Shown piece after piece: positions 31,894 to 32,235 of a DNA stretch of 32,235 nucleotides; the stretch's first letter is position 1; the number at the start of each line of letters is the position of its first letter. This stretch comes from JACQHM01 sp964535215 (GTDB lineage Bacteria; Methylomirabilota; Methylomirabilia; Methylomirabilales; JACQHM01), in contig CAZHST010000034.1 of NCBI GenBank assembly GCA_964535215.1, forward strand, positions 1-32,235, read 5' to 3'. The position numbers were made by a program, and so were the translations under genes. Below the pieces are notes generated by a model that was given only the letters and a program-made list of their open reading frames with translations, searched no databases and was not told the origin of the DNA.

Positions 31894-32235
31894 CAGCGTG
31901 AACCTACCCTTTCCTGGTCCCTTGCAGACCAATCATCCACCCACGGCCCGCCATCCCACGCCCTGAAGGTCCAAAGGGGGCTTTTCCCGCGGGGGGAGAG
32001 GTCTATGGCATGCCGGGTCATGAAGGTCGGAGGTATTAGGGAACCTTGGATCGGGGTTCGTCGTGAGAAAGCTGATGTGTCATAAGGTGCCTTTAGTGTT
32101 ACATACCTTTGATCACCGGTCAACAAAAAATCAGTCCCATGGAGCTTCCAGGGGCATCCCTGGACGATGACGAGGGTCGGTCGCCTCTTCCTGCCAACCT
32201 CCAGGGCTCGGGGAGAAAAAGCGTCTTTAGTGAAG
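31894..32235 (-). other. Upstream region of the mrp-like cluster, no certain gene
   Basis: 342 bases without a recognised gene. The part at about 32060-32135 is AT-richer than its surroundings and holds a weak minus-strand promoter candidate: TTGACC (32118-32123), 16 bases, TAACAC (32096-32101). One minus-strand frame is open from the window edge to 31893 (about 114 codons) and stops exactly at the mrpE ATG. Its third-position GC falls sharply in the AT-rich part and no family is recognised, so I do not call it a gene. A regulatory leader or the tail of an upstream gene are both possible. Confidence 0.4.

Noticed and set aside
32109..32123. FNR/CRP-like dyad TTGAT...GTCAA upstream of mrpE
   Set aside because: The half-sites are separated by five bases instead of four and the right half is GTCAA, not ATCAA, so it does not fit the FNR consensus.

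Overview
The window reads as a chromosomal segment of a moderately GC-rich bacterium (mostly G/C at third codon positions). It is nearly all core metabolism, with no insertion sequences, tRNA/rRNA genes, CRISPR or phage genes that I can see. The lineage cannot be fixed from the sequence alone. Gene content (split class I fumarase, LDH-like malate dehydrogenase, E. coli-type NADP isocitrate dehydrogenase, DUF4388 response regulator, Mrp/Mbh-type antiporter genes) would suit NC10/Methylomirabilota, a deltaproteobacterium-like group or a related phylum. That is a guess.

Layout. (1) 1-1413, plus strand: the 3' end of ribBA, then ribH and nusB, facing the next operon across a hairpin. (2) 7723 down to 1479, minus strand: a full-consensus sigma70-type promoter followed by yceD-rpmF-plsX-fabH-fabD-fabG-acpP-fabF, which is phospholipid and fatty-acid synthesis joined to ribosomal protein L32. 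(3) 18856 down to 7830, minus strand: gltA, a terminator, a second good promoter, a strong leader hairpin, then icd-mdh-fumA-fumB-sdhC-sdhD-sdhA-sdhB-sucC-sucD-ndk. Nearly all of the TCA cycle is here; aconitase and 2-oxoglutarate oxidation are missing. (4) 22505 down to 18948, minus strand: der-deoB-response regulator. (5) 22672-24348, plus strand: eda-kdgK, the lower Entner-Doudoroff/uronate branch. (6) 31893 down to 24314, minus strand: an eleven-gene cluster of membrane subunits in the order MrpE-F-G-MbhD-MbhE-B-C-D, then two further NuoL/M/N-like antiporter subunits and a small membrane protein. The last gene overlaps the 3' end of kdgK.

How it fits together. The TCA operon makes NADPH, NADH, quinol and NTP, and ends with nucleoside diphosphate kinase, which would redistribute the phosphate formed by succinyl-CoA synthetase. 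The fatty-acid operon spends acetyl-CoA and NAD(P)H. The antiporter cluster would exchange cations for protons at the membrane.

The most unusual item is cluster (6). It keeps the gene order reported for the first eight genes of archaeal Mbh hydrogenase operons, but carries no hydrogenase or other redox module and instead has three antiporter-like subunits. One of these lacks the usual transmembrane lysine. Several intra-operon hairpins, and a 14-codon mini-ORF before sucD, are further unexplained features.
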